DNA of 58,441 nt from Spirochaetaceae bacterium (GTDB taxonomy: Bacteria > Spirochaetota > Spirochaetia > Treponematales > Rectinemataceae). This document shows positions 36,501 to 43,842 of this stretch, one piece after another (position 1 is the stretch's first letter; every line of letters begins with the position of its first letter). The translations under genes were made by a program, and so were the position numbers. The stretch spans positions 1-58,441 of the forward strand of contig JANXYQ010000134.1 of the NCBI GenBank assembly GCA_025355995.1, read 5' to 3'. The notes beneath the pieces were generated by a model. It ran no database searches. It was given only the letters and a program-made list of their open reading frames with translations, and was not told the DNA's origin.

Positions 36501-39500
36501 CTCCGCGACCCAGACCCTCGCCTTCAGGATGGACCACAGCGCCCCGGCCATTACGTGGTCAAATATATCGGGCGGCGGCGGGACCGTCGTCCAGGACGCC
36601 GCGCCCAAGATCGGCGGCACCCTCTCCGACGCAAGCGGCATCGCGACCGGGACCGCGACGCTAGAGCGCTACGACTTCGCGACCGCGACCTGGAGCGTGC
36701 TGGCAGGCTGGAACGCGGCCTCCCTCGGCGTCGGCGGGAACCCGACGACATTCCCCTGGTCGGTGGACATCTCCAACTCGGTTACCTATCCCGACGGCAG
36801 GTATCGGATCACGATAGCCTCCTCCGATATCGCTTCGCCCGCGAATTCCGTGGGCGCGGGCCCAGTCGTCTTCATGCTGAGCAGAGCCAACCCGGTCGCG
36901 GCCGTGATAGGCCCGAGCATGGGGAGCTACCAGAACGCGACCCCGGTATTTTGGGGCTCGGCCTCCGATGCCAACGGCGTGACCGCGGTCATCGCCAAGG
37001 CCGCTACCGGGGGGACGGTGGACTTCGGCTCGGGTACGACGAACGCCATCGCCGGCCTCGGCGCCGCTCTCGATCCCGCTACCGACGTTTTCACCACGGC
37101 GACAACGAACGGCCTCGTCAACGGGGACCTCGTGTACCTGTCCTACGCCTCGGGCGGAGCCCTGCCCTCGGCGACGGGAACCGCCATTGCGAGCGCGACG
37201 GGCTACTACGCGGTCAGCGCCACGGCGACGACCTTCAAGCTCTCGCTGACCTCAGGCGGCGCGGCCATCGATTTCACCACCGCGGGCACCGGCCTCATCG
37301 CCGCCTCGTCCCGCTTCTCCTTTGGGGGCACGAGCGTGTATTGGATGGTCCCGGCGCTCAGCCTCGGCGGCGCGCCGGACGGTACGCTGACCGCGTACGC
37401 GCAGGTGACCGCGGGCTCGGCGAAGACCCAGGTAGCGAGCCGCGACTTCACCCTCGACAAGACTTCGCCTGCCATCGCCATAAGCACGCCCTCCGTTGGT
37501 ACCAGGAGCGTGGGCAACCTCGCCATAGTCGGGACGAGCACGGATCCGGGCTCGAGTCCCTCCGGCGTGACCGGCGGCATCCAGTACCAGATCGGGAAGA
37601 ACGCCAGCCTCGGGAATCCCGCGAGCTGGACCAACGCCAACGTATCGGGCGGAGCCTATAGCTGGACGATCAACCTCGGGACGATGTCGCCCTACGCGAA
37701 CGCCACCTACGCGACGCAGTGCGACGCGGCGGGGAACCCGTCGGGCGCCTTCAACCTCTGGAAGCTGCCGATCTATTTCCAGGCGACCGACAACGCCGGC
37801 AACGTGCAGCAGAAGACCGACTACTGGCTCATCCTCGATCCCGACGGGAACATCCCCGTCGTCACCCTGACACAGCCGACGCAGAACGGCCTGACCTACG
37901 GCGGTCAGCAGCGGATAACCGGAACGGCGAGTCAGCCGGTCTGGGTGCATGACGTCGAAGTCGCGGTCGATCCCGCCGGAGGAAGCAACTTCCCGGTAAA
38001 CCCCGTCGGGCTGAGCATCTCGTCCAGCACCCTGACCTCGGCCGGGCATCCCTTCACGAACGGCATGACCGTCTTCTTCGCCGGAACGACGATGCCGCAG
38101 ATCGGCGGGACGAACGTGAGCGCGACGACGCCGTACTTCATCGTGAACGCGGCGGCGAACACCTTCCAGGTGTCCGCCGCTTCCGGCGGCGCGCCGGTCG
38201 CCTTCAGCGCGAACGGCAGCGGCGTCACGGCGAGCGTCTGGGCGCCCGCGACGCTGATAAGCACCGGCAATAACGTGATGTGGTACTACGACATCAACCA
38301 GGGAAACTACTTCCCGCAGGGCGGGGCCTCCAACCAAACGGTGACGATCCAGGTCAGGGCGTGGAATTCCCCGACGGCGGGAGGCGCGCGCGGAACCATT
38401 TCCGGCCTCCTGTCCAGCTCACTGTCCATGAAGTTCGACTCGACCTTCCCGAAGATACAGGGCCTCGAGATAAGCCCCTCCAACAACTATTCCGATCCGC
38501 TCGCCAAGAGCTACTTCAGCCAGATTACGGTCGCGGGAAGCTTCTACGCCATGGGCTACGTCGTCTCCTCCAAGGGAATCGCCAAGATCGAGAAGGTCGA
38601 GGTCAATGTCGGCTCGGGATCGACAACGCTCTACGATACCTCGGTCGCATTCGGAACGACGAACACGGTGATACCCGACGGCACGGCCCATGTAACGCCG
38701 CCCGCCGCGGTCTCCGCGGGCGCCTTCCCCAACGGCGGCAGCTATCAGCTGATGATCACGAGCCTCGGCACGACCGACTGGAACAGCCTGGGCTTCATCG
38801 GGACGGCCGCCGTCGGCGCGGTCTTCAAGCCGAACGGCCTTGGCTCCGGCACGGGGCAAGGCATCCCCTCCGATTCCTCGGGCAATTTCGCCTATCTCGT
38901 CTCTATTCCGATCGCATCGTCGAGCATCTATAACGGCACGTCCGGGGTGTATGCCTTCGACATCCGGGCTACCGACATGACCACGCCCGCGCAAGTATCC
39001 GCCCAGACAGTAACGCTCGACGAGGACAACTACTACCCGAACGGGAGCATCGCCTCCTCGTCCAGCATCGTGGGAAGCCAATTCGTGGTCCAAGGATCCG
39101 CGAGCGACTCGGGCTCGGGCTCAGGTCCCATCTCGGGATTCTCCAAGGTAGTCGTTTACTTCGTCAGGGCGGGCTCCGTGCTCAATCTCGCGACCGGCGC
39201 AAATGGCGCGACCTCGTCGATGACCGCCAAGGACATGAATAACGGCGGTACCATCGGCTCCGTCGCCTATCCGGGGACGGGAGCGAACCTCAAGCTCAGC
39301 ATCGACTCCCTCGCGGAGAACAACGTTCTCCCGACCGCCGGCGGCACGGACTCGAACGGCGACGGCTTCATGGAAAGCCTGACGATCAACGGTTCCTCAT
39401 ACGCATGGGCGGGGCAGATAGATTCCACGAAGATCTCGGACGGCCCCGTCGAAGTGCATTACGTCAGCTTCGACGCGGCGGGCAACGCGACGCATTACGT

Positions 39501-42500
39501 CCAGAGCGCCGTGGTCTCGAATTTCGCGCCCAAGCTCAACATGATCGTCCTGGGGACCGACATGACCGGATCGGGAACCGTCAACACGACGACGAGCTTC
39601 AACAGCAACTTCAGCGCGACCAACTTCATAGTCCGAAATCGCCTCATGTCCTTCCAGATCAATAGCACCTACGGAGGGCAGAACGGAGCCCTGAGCTATT
39701 CGCTCACGAACGGCGGGAACCAGTATTGGGCCAACGCCCCGGCTTCGGGCGAGACGGTGAGCGGCGTGACGGCGAACAGCGCGACCCTGACCCTCGACTT
39801 CACCAAACTGAGCCCGCCCATCCCCGACGCGGCGGCAAACGGGGCGGCCTTTACGCTGACCGTGACCGCTTCGCCGACGGCGGGAGGAACGCAGACCTAT
39901 GTCCAGGTCGTCAACCTGACTATACAAAATACCGACACTACGCCGCCGACTATCGCGATCGCGCCCTTCGGCCAGCGATACAATACGCCGACGGACGCGG
40001 GGAACGGCGGGGTCTATACTGACACGGGGAAAGTCCTGGGGCCCGTTTCGGCCTATACGGACAACGTGGCGACGAGCGGCGCGACCCTCCTGGGCCATGT
40101 CGAGTACGCGACGGACTCCATATTCGCAGATTCCCAGCCGAACCTCTCGGGACAGGTCGTCTTCCGCGGCAAGGTCTACGATAACCAGCGCATCTCGCGG
40201 ATCACGGCTACCATACCCAATTTCGACGGAGGGGGCGGGGCCGGCATCGAGTTCGAAGTCGCGAAGTGGAGCGGAGCGGCCCTAGTGGCCGATACGGGCA
40301 CGAACTGGGCCTTCGCGACCGACTCGGGCTCGGAGGGCGTGAGCCTCCCCGACGGCCATGTCCTCAATTGGGGATTGACCGTGGACACGAGCAAGCTCTC
40401 GACCGTCGCGCAGAAGAGCCTGAACGTGACGTTCAAGGTCTACGACTTCATGACGACAGGAACCGGGGCTAGCCGCTCCGACACAACGCATATGACGAGC
40501 GCGCAGCTTGTGGGGATCGCGGGCATCGTCAACGGCAGCACGCCGGTGTACGTGTACGGCGGAACGACTCCGACCTGGACGATCATCAGCAGCTATACCA
40601 GCGGGACCGGAGCGATCGTCCTCGCGAGCGCCGTGCCGACCAATAATACGAGCTTCATCGTGGCGAACGTCGCGTCCGCCCCCATCGCGGTAGATGTCGT
40701 GCCATATATAGCGAATGTGACGACCGCCCTGTCCTCCGCGTATTCCTCCAAGCCCTCGGCCCTCAACCGCTCGGCGTCCGGCACCTACCCCGTCAGGGAG
40801 GGAGAGACGATCACGTTGAGCGGATTCAACTTCAACGGGACCTCGACGACGGTCTCGCTGAACGGCACGTCGATCACGCCCAGCGCGGGCAGCAGCACGA
40901 GCCTGACTCTTCCTTTGGGCACGACCGCGCTATCGGGAGTGATGGTGGTATCCGTAAGCGCGGTGAGCTCCGCGAACGACTGCAGCATGGCCGTCCTTTC
41001 CTCGGCCACTTCGACTCGGAGCTCGACCACCACGCTGACCAGCCCAGTCCTCGTAGGCATACCGACGGCGACCATCCCGAGCGGAACATCGATGGTCGTC
41101 GGGACGACGGCGGTAGTCATCTCGGCCTTCGACCCCGTGGCGGGAACCGTGACCTTCGCGCCGAGCGTGGCGGTGGGGACCCTGAGCTTCTCGCTATCGC
41201 CGGCAGCCCCCTCCCGCGCGGCGAGAGCATGGAATCAGCTGCCGAACGGTCTCAACAACAGCACCCTCGTGGACGACCTGAAATTCGCCGTATGGAAATT
41301 CAACTCGGTGCTGGCCTCTACCTCCGCAAGATATCCCAGGATGAGGGTTTCCCCCGACGCGGCGCAGCGCGTGGGCTTCTCCTACGACTCAGGGGCCCAG
41401 GAAGTCCACGTCAACAATAACGGCGCGGACGCCAAGGTCGACGGCTCATACACTCAATGGTACGACACCGGGTTCGCCTATGACGCGGCCGGCAACTATT
41501 ACGCGGTGGGCGTGAACGGCGATAGCGGCGGCGGCGGGAGCGGATCGTACAACGCGACCGCGAACAGCGGGTTCTACGCATGGCAGGCGGGAAACGCGAC
41601 CGCGGACGGAAACGGCGGGACGTATACGCAAGGAACCTATAAGGTCCTGTTCGAAAGCGCGTACAACGGGACTTCCTTCGACTCCAACCGCGTGCAGGAG
41701 CCCAAGATCGCGACCTCCGGCGCGGCTAGCCCCTTCGGCATCTACATGACCTACTGGGACAATCTCCAGAACCAGCTCCGCTTCAGGTACGGCACGGTCG
41801 CGACCGGCGGCGTATTCTCCGGCGCCTTAGGAAATCAGCCGAACAGCGGCGAAGGGTCGGCAACCGGCTACCAGACTATCGCCGACACGAGCACGACGGC
41901 CAACAGGGCCGGCGTGTATAGCGCGGTCGGAGTGACGAGCGGAGGCGTGGCGGTGATCGCCTGGTACGACGCCACGAATCGATCCCTCGTGTACAGCTAT
42001 AACGACAACCCGACCCAGACCGCCGGGGCCTCCGTCGCCGCCACCGCGATGGCCGCCGGCAAGCGCTACAGGATACTTACCCTCGGCACGACGAACTTCA
42101 CGACCTACGGCGCCTCGAGCAACACCGTCGGCAACGTCTTCACGGCGACCGGGCCCGGGTTGGGCACGGGAACGGTGACCTACGCGAACTGGCAGGACAA
42201 CGCGACGGTAGTGGATTCAGATTTCGCGGGTTGGTACGTGGATCTCGCGGTCGACGCCGCCGATCATATCCATCTCGCCTATTACAACGCGAGCAACGGC
42301 GACCTGCGCTATGCGTACATCGTGGACTACAAGTCCGCGGCGAGCGCTAAGGTCGCAGCGGTTGATTCCTGGCTGTCGACGGGATCGAGGATATCTATCG
42401 CCGTCAAGGCGAAAGTCATAGGCGGAACGACGTACTACGTTCCATATATTTCCTATTACATGGCCTCGTACACTTCGACGAGCTTCAGCGTACGCGTCGC

Positions 42501-42726
42501 CTGGAGGACCGACGCCGATCTGACGGCCAACGGACAGGGCAACCCGTCGAACGGCGCGTCGTCGGATCTGTTTACGGGAAGCTGGGAGGTAATGAGCATG
42601 CCATCCAGCAACGTGCCCAAGGATTTCACGGTCGGCATAGGTTTCAAGACGTTGGGAGCTGCCGTTAACTCGCCAATACTCGGATATGCGACCAACGCGG
42701 GCCTGGAAACGGCTCAGCTGAAATGA
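30550..42726 (+). CDS. Giant Ig-repeat surface lipoprotein
   Basis: A 4058-residue exported protein. The signal sequence ends LGLTTC, a relaxed lipobox with Cys25. About 24 bacterial Ig-like domains of 95-110 residues follow, joined by hinges of the form (V/I)D-x-x-x-P. They include five tandem copies of a two-domain unit (32107-35283) and three copies of another (35284 to about 37480). Late in the array are four inserted phage-type modules, an IPT/TIG-like domain (about 3412-3490) and a beta-rich C-terminal domain of about 500 residues, possibly a propeller, containing repeated DAAGNYYAVG and DAADHIHLAYYNASNG-type segments. AGGAGGG lies seven bases before the ATG; the frame-open TTG at 30529 is rejected. 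No enzyme motif is seen. A long adhesin or scaffold is inferred. Its stop is six bases from the next ATG. Confidence 0.85.
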   Translation: MAKNRRSVFARIVIVVSIALGLTTCDAFKAGLGPKIDISAPTVDVSSIANGAYLRGTVSISGACADDVAVQSVSIIITIDSVQVATLPTTIKSGIWTASMDTKALSGGKEVQADLDIRVTDGSGKNTDKKLVVYFDNVAPVLTGLTPSSANLSSSDYALSEKTTITGSVKDGLGVAKTVLTVGDISLSDTTHPAAWSLVLDTAQFYDTATKVEKNGATPVSGLYKVGYSVISTDYAGNTSEPLTGVLYINPDGAPTVNVSDLTAGVNPSITYPRASSTVPPTSSLPSIVVPGSTFKLRVSDLDGIDTSQLYVVLTRGSDLTSGSTAAPTALTSSSMVYWYKASDKTLKEAILDSTTLSGGGTIPTRAEYSFTLPTSVGEYLLLIHAADYAANKISGVSVERYLPSSPSSGNYAYSSLYITNSTTNVTIDSPSEGGYSSGTLSAGGTASSDDGLDSVTLTIRNTDTATVLSTDTVTITGTPTTYTWAYPKSGLADGHYSIAAVAMNHIGKPSSAVSRNFSVDTSKPSATINALAGSQSGNIGISGASSDTGSGVEKIEYSLDSIVGPWTAAGGTSPWSGSLDLSVAAEGPHTLYARATDYAGNVTAQASYGSMSFDVDKANPQATETSHGAALVQSAAAVGFAGQADDAAVTAGRQATKAVLSYSKDGAAATSLTLTATGSTGGFAWNQTTGAWSWTLPAPGDHSGDGLYTITLAATDSASKTASVTRTAQIDTTPPTLVVSAPLANESTTSSGYTISGTSRDTGGVGFSGTNDVEYNLNGVGWTSVALTGTNWSSSVALGPSEGAQTLAVRSTDRLGNQASSGTLNFFYDLSPPTMAETWVAGVGNPATFSMSTNATIAFAGTVSDTDALAAIHAFQVSIDGGGAVDASSLGAPYTYTGPESNWHLSVLVGGAPMADGTHTFVFTAKDIAGKTTSVTRTVIVDTTKPVAVINTPSSLPSSNPAYWLSGPTASIGGTASDSGSGASGVANVYYTTAAKGAGQPAFSTSTWTLAAGAANWNGTIKLTGAGSIGEGEFTLYVAAVDAVGNIQTPTSRDFGVDQSDPTVSEGHSASSATKLAFTLSGSIGDTNALAALTVTEKKGASAPESVTIAAPAIVSGTGPTAWSTISLPIHGLTDGSYLYTITVTDVAGKTSQLTRTVKIDLTPPTVAINAIPAWISGSAYTVSGTGGDPIVSLNASGVSAIANNLDGAGWTNAAWVDTSGGANTSGTWSATLTGLTEGSHSIQVQATDAAANACAPVLASFGVDFSPPSLSETAIGVTSIVYKNSSFSLSGSASDTNAMAASNSLQVSIDGQAAVNVTALSGKYAGTFVGTAWTISADTSGGTLDGVHTYVITATDVAGKQTAVTRTAFVDTAAPTMTVNAPGASTWIDGVVYAVKGIADDGTGSGVDKVYFRIDDAATDHSTDDPTTWTLAGGTVSWSSSVNFSALAEGNKKLWVKSVDKAGNWNASATTVLFGVDKNPPSLGETAINTTTQVNRAASFVLSGPIGDSNPDGAAGLSLSLSVDGGAAAAVTFAGATYSKTVTVDTAGHADDGNHTYTLVATDIAGKTTTVVRKVHIDTTAPVSVFGNIASNGSTVILDGVTTKITGTISDATAVASATSTIQFSPDYGTTWNAVESGASLGSPSGTSWNFSKDLTGAAFSADGMYRSSITAADSLGNSLATMAINFYLDRTNPVVSLAALANAFLNQGFTVTGSASSANLSGVSWWIDGNIPTALPGPFVPGSPYALNIPISAAAIAALSEGSHSVTVQAQSSGGRQAQAVLNFTVDRTAPANTFNNISAAGGTVIQAASPQVIGTATDATGILEVDRRIEHYNGATWDLTSDFAAMGSASGTNYTWTADLSNTVTYPDGQYRITIRTIDRTAPANSATGSSVMFYIDRAAPTAAIASPASGGAYYQGFAVSGTAADANLTSVVAKLDGSTALTVAGTAAWSTSLTTPQVQALSEGPHSITVVATDVAGNSSATQTLAFRMDHSAPAITWSNISGGGGTVVQDAAPKIGGTLSDASGIATGTATLERYDFATATWSVLAGWNAASLGVGGNPTTFPWSVDISNSVTYPDGRYRITIASSDIASPANSVGAGPVVFMLSRANPVAAVIGPSMGSYQNATPVFWGSASDANGVTAVIAKAATGGTVDFGSGTTNAIAGLGAALDPATDVFTTATTNGLVNGDLVYLSYASGGALPSATGTAIASATGYYAVSATATTFKLSLTSGGAAIDFTTAGTGLIAASSRFSFGGTSVYWMVPALSLGGAPDGTLTAYAQVTAGSAKTQVASRDFTLDKTSPAIAISTPSVGTRSVGNLAIVGTSTDPGSSPSGVTGGIQYQIGKNASLGNPASWTNANVSGGAYSWTINLGTMSPYANATYATQCDAAGNPSGAFNLWKLPIYFQATDNAGNVQQKTDYWLILDPDGNIPVVTLTQPTQNGLTYGGQQRITGTASQPVWVHDVEVAVDPAGGSNFPVNPVGLSISSSTLTSAGHPFTNGMTVFFAGTTMPQIGGTNVSATTPYFIVNAAANTFQVSAASGGAPVAFSANGSGVTASVWAPATLISTGNNVMWYYDINQGNYFPQGGASNQTVTIQVRAWNSPTAGGARGTISGLLSSSLSMKFDSTFPKIQGLEISPSNNYSDPLAKSYFSQITVAGSFYAMGYVVSSKGIAKIEKVEVNVGSGSTTLYDTSVAFGTTNTVIPDGTAHVTPPAAVSAGAFPNGGSYQLMITSLGTTDWNSLGFIGTAAVGAVFKPNGLGSGTGQGIPSDSSGNFAYLVSIPIASSSIYNGTSGVYAFDIRATDMTTPAQVSAQTVTLDEDNYYPNGSIASSSSIVGSQFVVQGSASDSGSGSGPISGFSKVVVYFVRAGSVLNLATGANGATSSMTAKDMNNGGTIGSVAYPGTGANLKLSIDSLAENNVLPTAGGTDSNGDGFMESLTINGSSYAWAGQIDSTKISDGPVEVHYVSFDAAGNATHYVQSAVVSNFAPKLNMIVLGTDMTGSGTVNTTTSFNSNFSATNFIVRNRLMSFQINSTYGGQNGALSYSLTNGGNQYWANAPASGETVSGVTANSATLTLDFTKLSPPIPDAAANGAAFTLTVTASPTAGGTQTYVQVVNLTIQNTDTTPPTIAIAPFGQRYNTPTDAGNGGVYTDTGKVLGPVSAYTDNVATSGATLLGHVEYATDSIFADSQPNLSGQVVFRGKVYDNQRISRITATIPNFDGGGGAGIEFEVAKWSGAALVADTGTNWAFATDSGSEGVSLPDGHVLNWGLTVDTSKLSTVAQKSLNVTFKVYDFMTTGTGASRSDTTHMTSAQLVGIAGIVNGSTPVYVYGGTTPTWTIISSYTSGTGAIVLASAVPTNNTSFIVANVASAPIAVDVVPYIANVTTALSSAYSSKPSALNRSASGTYPVREGETITLSGFNFNGTSTTVSLNGTSITPSAGSSTSLTLPLGTTALSGVMVVSVSAVSSANDCSMAVLSSATSTRSSTTTLTSPVLVGIPTATIPSGTSMVVGTTAVVISAFDPVAGTVTFAPSVAVGTLSFSLSPAAPSRAARAWNQLPNGLNNSTLVDDLKFAVWKFNSVLASTSARYPRMRVSPDAAQRVGFSYDSGAQEVHVNNNGADAKVDGSYTQWYDTGFAYDAAGNYYAVGVNGDSGGGGSGSYNATANSGFYAWQAGNATADGNGGTYTQGTYKVLFESAYNGTSFDSNRVQEPKIATSGAASPFGIYMTYWDNLQNQLRFRYGTVATGGVFSGALGNQPNSGEGSATGYQTIADTSTTANRAGVYSAVGVTSGGVAVIAWYDATNRSLVYSYNDNPTQTAGASVAATAMAAGKRYRILTLGTTNFTTYGASSNTVGNVFTATGPGLGTGTVTYANWQDNATVVDSDFAGWYVDLAVDAADHIHLAYYNASNGDLRYAYIVDYKSAASAKVAAVDSWLSTGSRISIAVKAKVIGGTTYYVPYISYYMASYTSTSFSVRVAWRTDADLTANGQGNPSNGASSDLFTGSWEVMSMPSSNVPKDFTVGIGFKTLGAAVNSPILGYATNAGLETAQLK
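32107..35283 (+). repeat. Five tandem two-domain Ig repeats (A-B)
   Basis: Coding superrepeat of about 640 bp. A-type domains begin at 32107, 32740, 33373, 34030 and 34663; B-type domains at 32395, 33034, 33721, 34342 and 34981. B domains start (V/Y)D-x-x-x-P and share the later (A/S)TDxAGKxTxVxR-type ending; A domains end DxAGNxxxxxxxFxVD. Spacing between B starts is 621-687 bp. Confidence 0.8.
35284..37480 (+). repeat. Three tandem two-domain Ig repeats (C-D)
   Basis: A second coding superrepeat. C-type domains begin at 35284, 35913 and 36529 and share a FxNIxxxGxTVI-type opening and a YPDGxYRI or ADGMYRS-type end; D-type domains begin at about 35620, 36247 and 36877. The period is about 620 bp. 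The third D domain is interrupted by an inserted module (about 37018-37320). Confidence 0.75.
37018..37320 (+). other. Inserted phage-type module 1 in the giant lipoprotein
   Basis: Encodes a segment with the order nGLxNGDlVyL, ALPSATGTAI, GYYAVSATATTFKLSLTSGG and AAIDFTTAGTG. This 'high/low transition' pattern is common in phage tail and structural proteins. It splits the third D-type Ig domain, which resumes at FSFGGTSVYWMV. Confidence 0.5.
38008..38238 (+). other. Inserted phage-type module 2 in the giant lipoprotein
   Basis: Same module type as at 37018: HPFTNGMTVFFAGTTMPQIG, then YFIVNAAANTFQVSAASGG, APVAFSANGSG. It lies within an Ig domain between VDPAGGSNFP and STGNNVMWYY. Confidence 0.5.
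38728..38866 (+). other. Inserted phage-type module 3 in the giant lipoprotein
   Basis: Encodes GGSYQLMITSLGTTDWNSLG followed by a GAVFKPNGLGSGTGQG end. This is the G-x-Y-x-I-T-x-x-G-T-T-D(W/F) module that recurs in phage structural proteins. It interrupts another Ig domain. Confidence 0.5.
42049..42183 (+). other. Inserted phage-type module 4 in the giant lipoprotein
   Basis: Same type as module 3: KRYRILTLGTTNFTTYGASS, then NTVGNVFTATGPGLGTGTV. It interrupts the C-terminal beta-rich domain between PTQTAGASVAA and YANWQDNATV. Confidence 0.55.
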
Positions 42727-42732
42727 CGGGTC

Positions 42733-43842
42733 ATGAATAATAGGATATTTCCCGGTTTCGTCGGAGCCGTGACCCTGCTGGCGGCATTATCCTCCTGCTC
42801 GCCGAAGGTCCAGCTTCGCTTCGAGGCGGGTTCGCCCGCGCTCAAGGCCGAGCTCGTCAGGCTGGCCTCGGTGTACTCGCGCGCGAAGGGCGCAGCCGTC
42901 GCGCTCGCCGATAAGGCCGCGTCGCCTAACGCGACGACGCTAGTCGTCGGATGGAGCCTGCTCCCAGCGGCGGGCGACCCATTGCCGCGGGGGGGCTATG
43001 CGACCGCCGCCGCGTTCGAGCGATGGGCGCGGGACGGCAAAGCCTTCCGCGAGGTGCCCCTTCTTTGGGACGCATGGGGAATTGCGGCTTCGCCCGAGAG
43101 GCTCGCCCCGCTCGGATCGGGGAAGACCTTCGCCTGGAAGGATCGCGGAGCGCTAGGGAAGGCGAGGGTCCCGTTCCTGACGGCCGGAGGAGAGCCAGGC
43201 GTTAGGCAGGCCCTCTTCTGGTCTTCGTGGAAGGACCTTCCCGCGCAGGGCGAGTTGGCAGGCATCGAGTCGGGGGGAGCCGAACGAACGGCGCCCGCGA
43301 GCCGGGCATCGTTCAAGTCCTTCGCGGCCATCGGGAAAGATCCCATCCTCGATCACAATGCCTTTCATTTTAAGTTAGCCGACGCGGACAATTTCGCCAG
43401 GAATTCCCCGGCGAGCCCGCTCTTCGGAAGCTACAGCTGGCAGCGTAGCGTCCCCGGGACGGGGCGCCGCGATTTCCGCGCGCTCGTATATCCGCTCCCC
43501 CAAGGATACGCCATGCCCGTCTCGATGCTTTGCGGCAGGGTGACGGGCACGGGCGCCTCGGCCGCCAAGGCGAGGGACTTCCTGTCCTGGCTCCTCTCGC
43601 CCGAAAACCAAAAGGCCTTGAGCGAGGCGACCGGATACATGGCGGTCAACTTCAACGCCGCCAACCTCGATCCGAACGCGCTCGCGGCGCGCGACGCGGC
43701 CCTCGGCGCCGCATTAGCCGTGCCGATCGATCCCGAGCCCCTGCCCGGGAGCACCGCGCTCTCGTGGGATTCCCTCCTCGCGAAGGTTCTCGCGGCGCCG
43801 TCCGAATGGGAACGAATCTTATCCGACAAGGAATACCGATGA
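42733..43842 (+). CDS. Solute-binding-protein-like lipoprotein
   Basis: A 369-residue protein with a clear lipoprotein signal (LSSC, Cys22). The C-terminal half has the look of a family 1 solute-binding protein: YPLPQGYAMPVSMLCGRVTG and ARDFLSWLLSPENQKALSEA, followed by YMAVNFN. The N-terminal lobe is shorter and more divergent than in transport receptors, so ligand binding may be altered or lost. It starts six bases after the giant lipoprotein stop and overlaps the next gene by ATGA. No permease or ATPase is nearby. It may be a receptor or an accessory subunit of the surface assembly; this is inference. Confidence 0.75.
   Translation: MNNRIFPGFVGAVTLLAALSSCSPKVQLRFEAGSPALKAELVRLASVYSRAKGAAVALADKAASPNATTLVVGWSLLPAAGDPLPRGGYATAAAFERWARDGKAFREVPLLWDAWGIAASPERLAPLGSGKTFAWKDRGALGKARVPFLTAGGEPGVRQALFWSSWKDLPAQGELAGIESGGAERTAPASRASFKSFAAIGKDPILDHNAFHFKLADADNFARNSPASPLFGSYSWQRSVPGTGRRDFRALVYPLPQGYAMPVSMLCGRVTGTGASAAKARDFLSWLLSPENQKALSEATGYMAVNFNAANLDPNALAARDAALGAALAVPIDPEPLPGSTALSWDSLLAKVLAAPSEWERILSDKEYR

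Noticed and set aside
32107-37480. Regular repeats considered as a CRISPR array or DNA-level satellite
   Set aside because: The period is about 620-640 bp, the repeats stay in one reading frame and vary in sequence, and they encode Ig-like domains.
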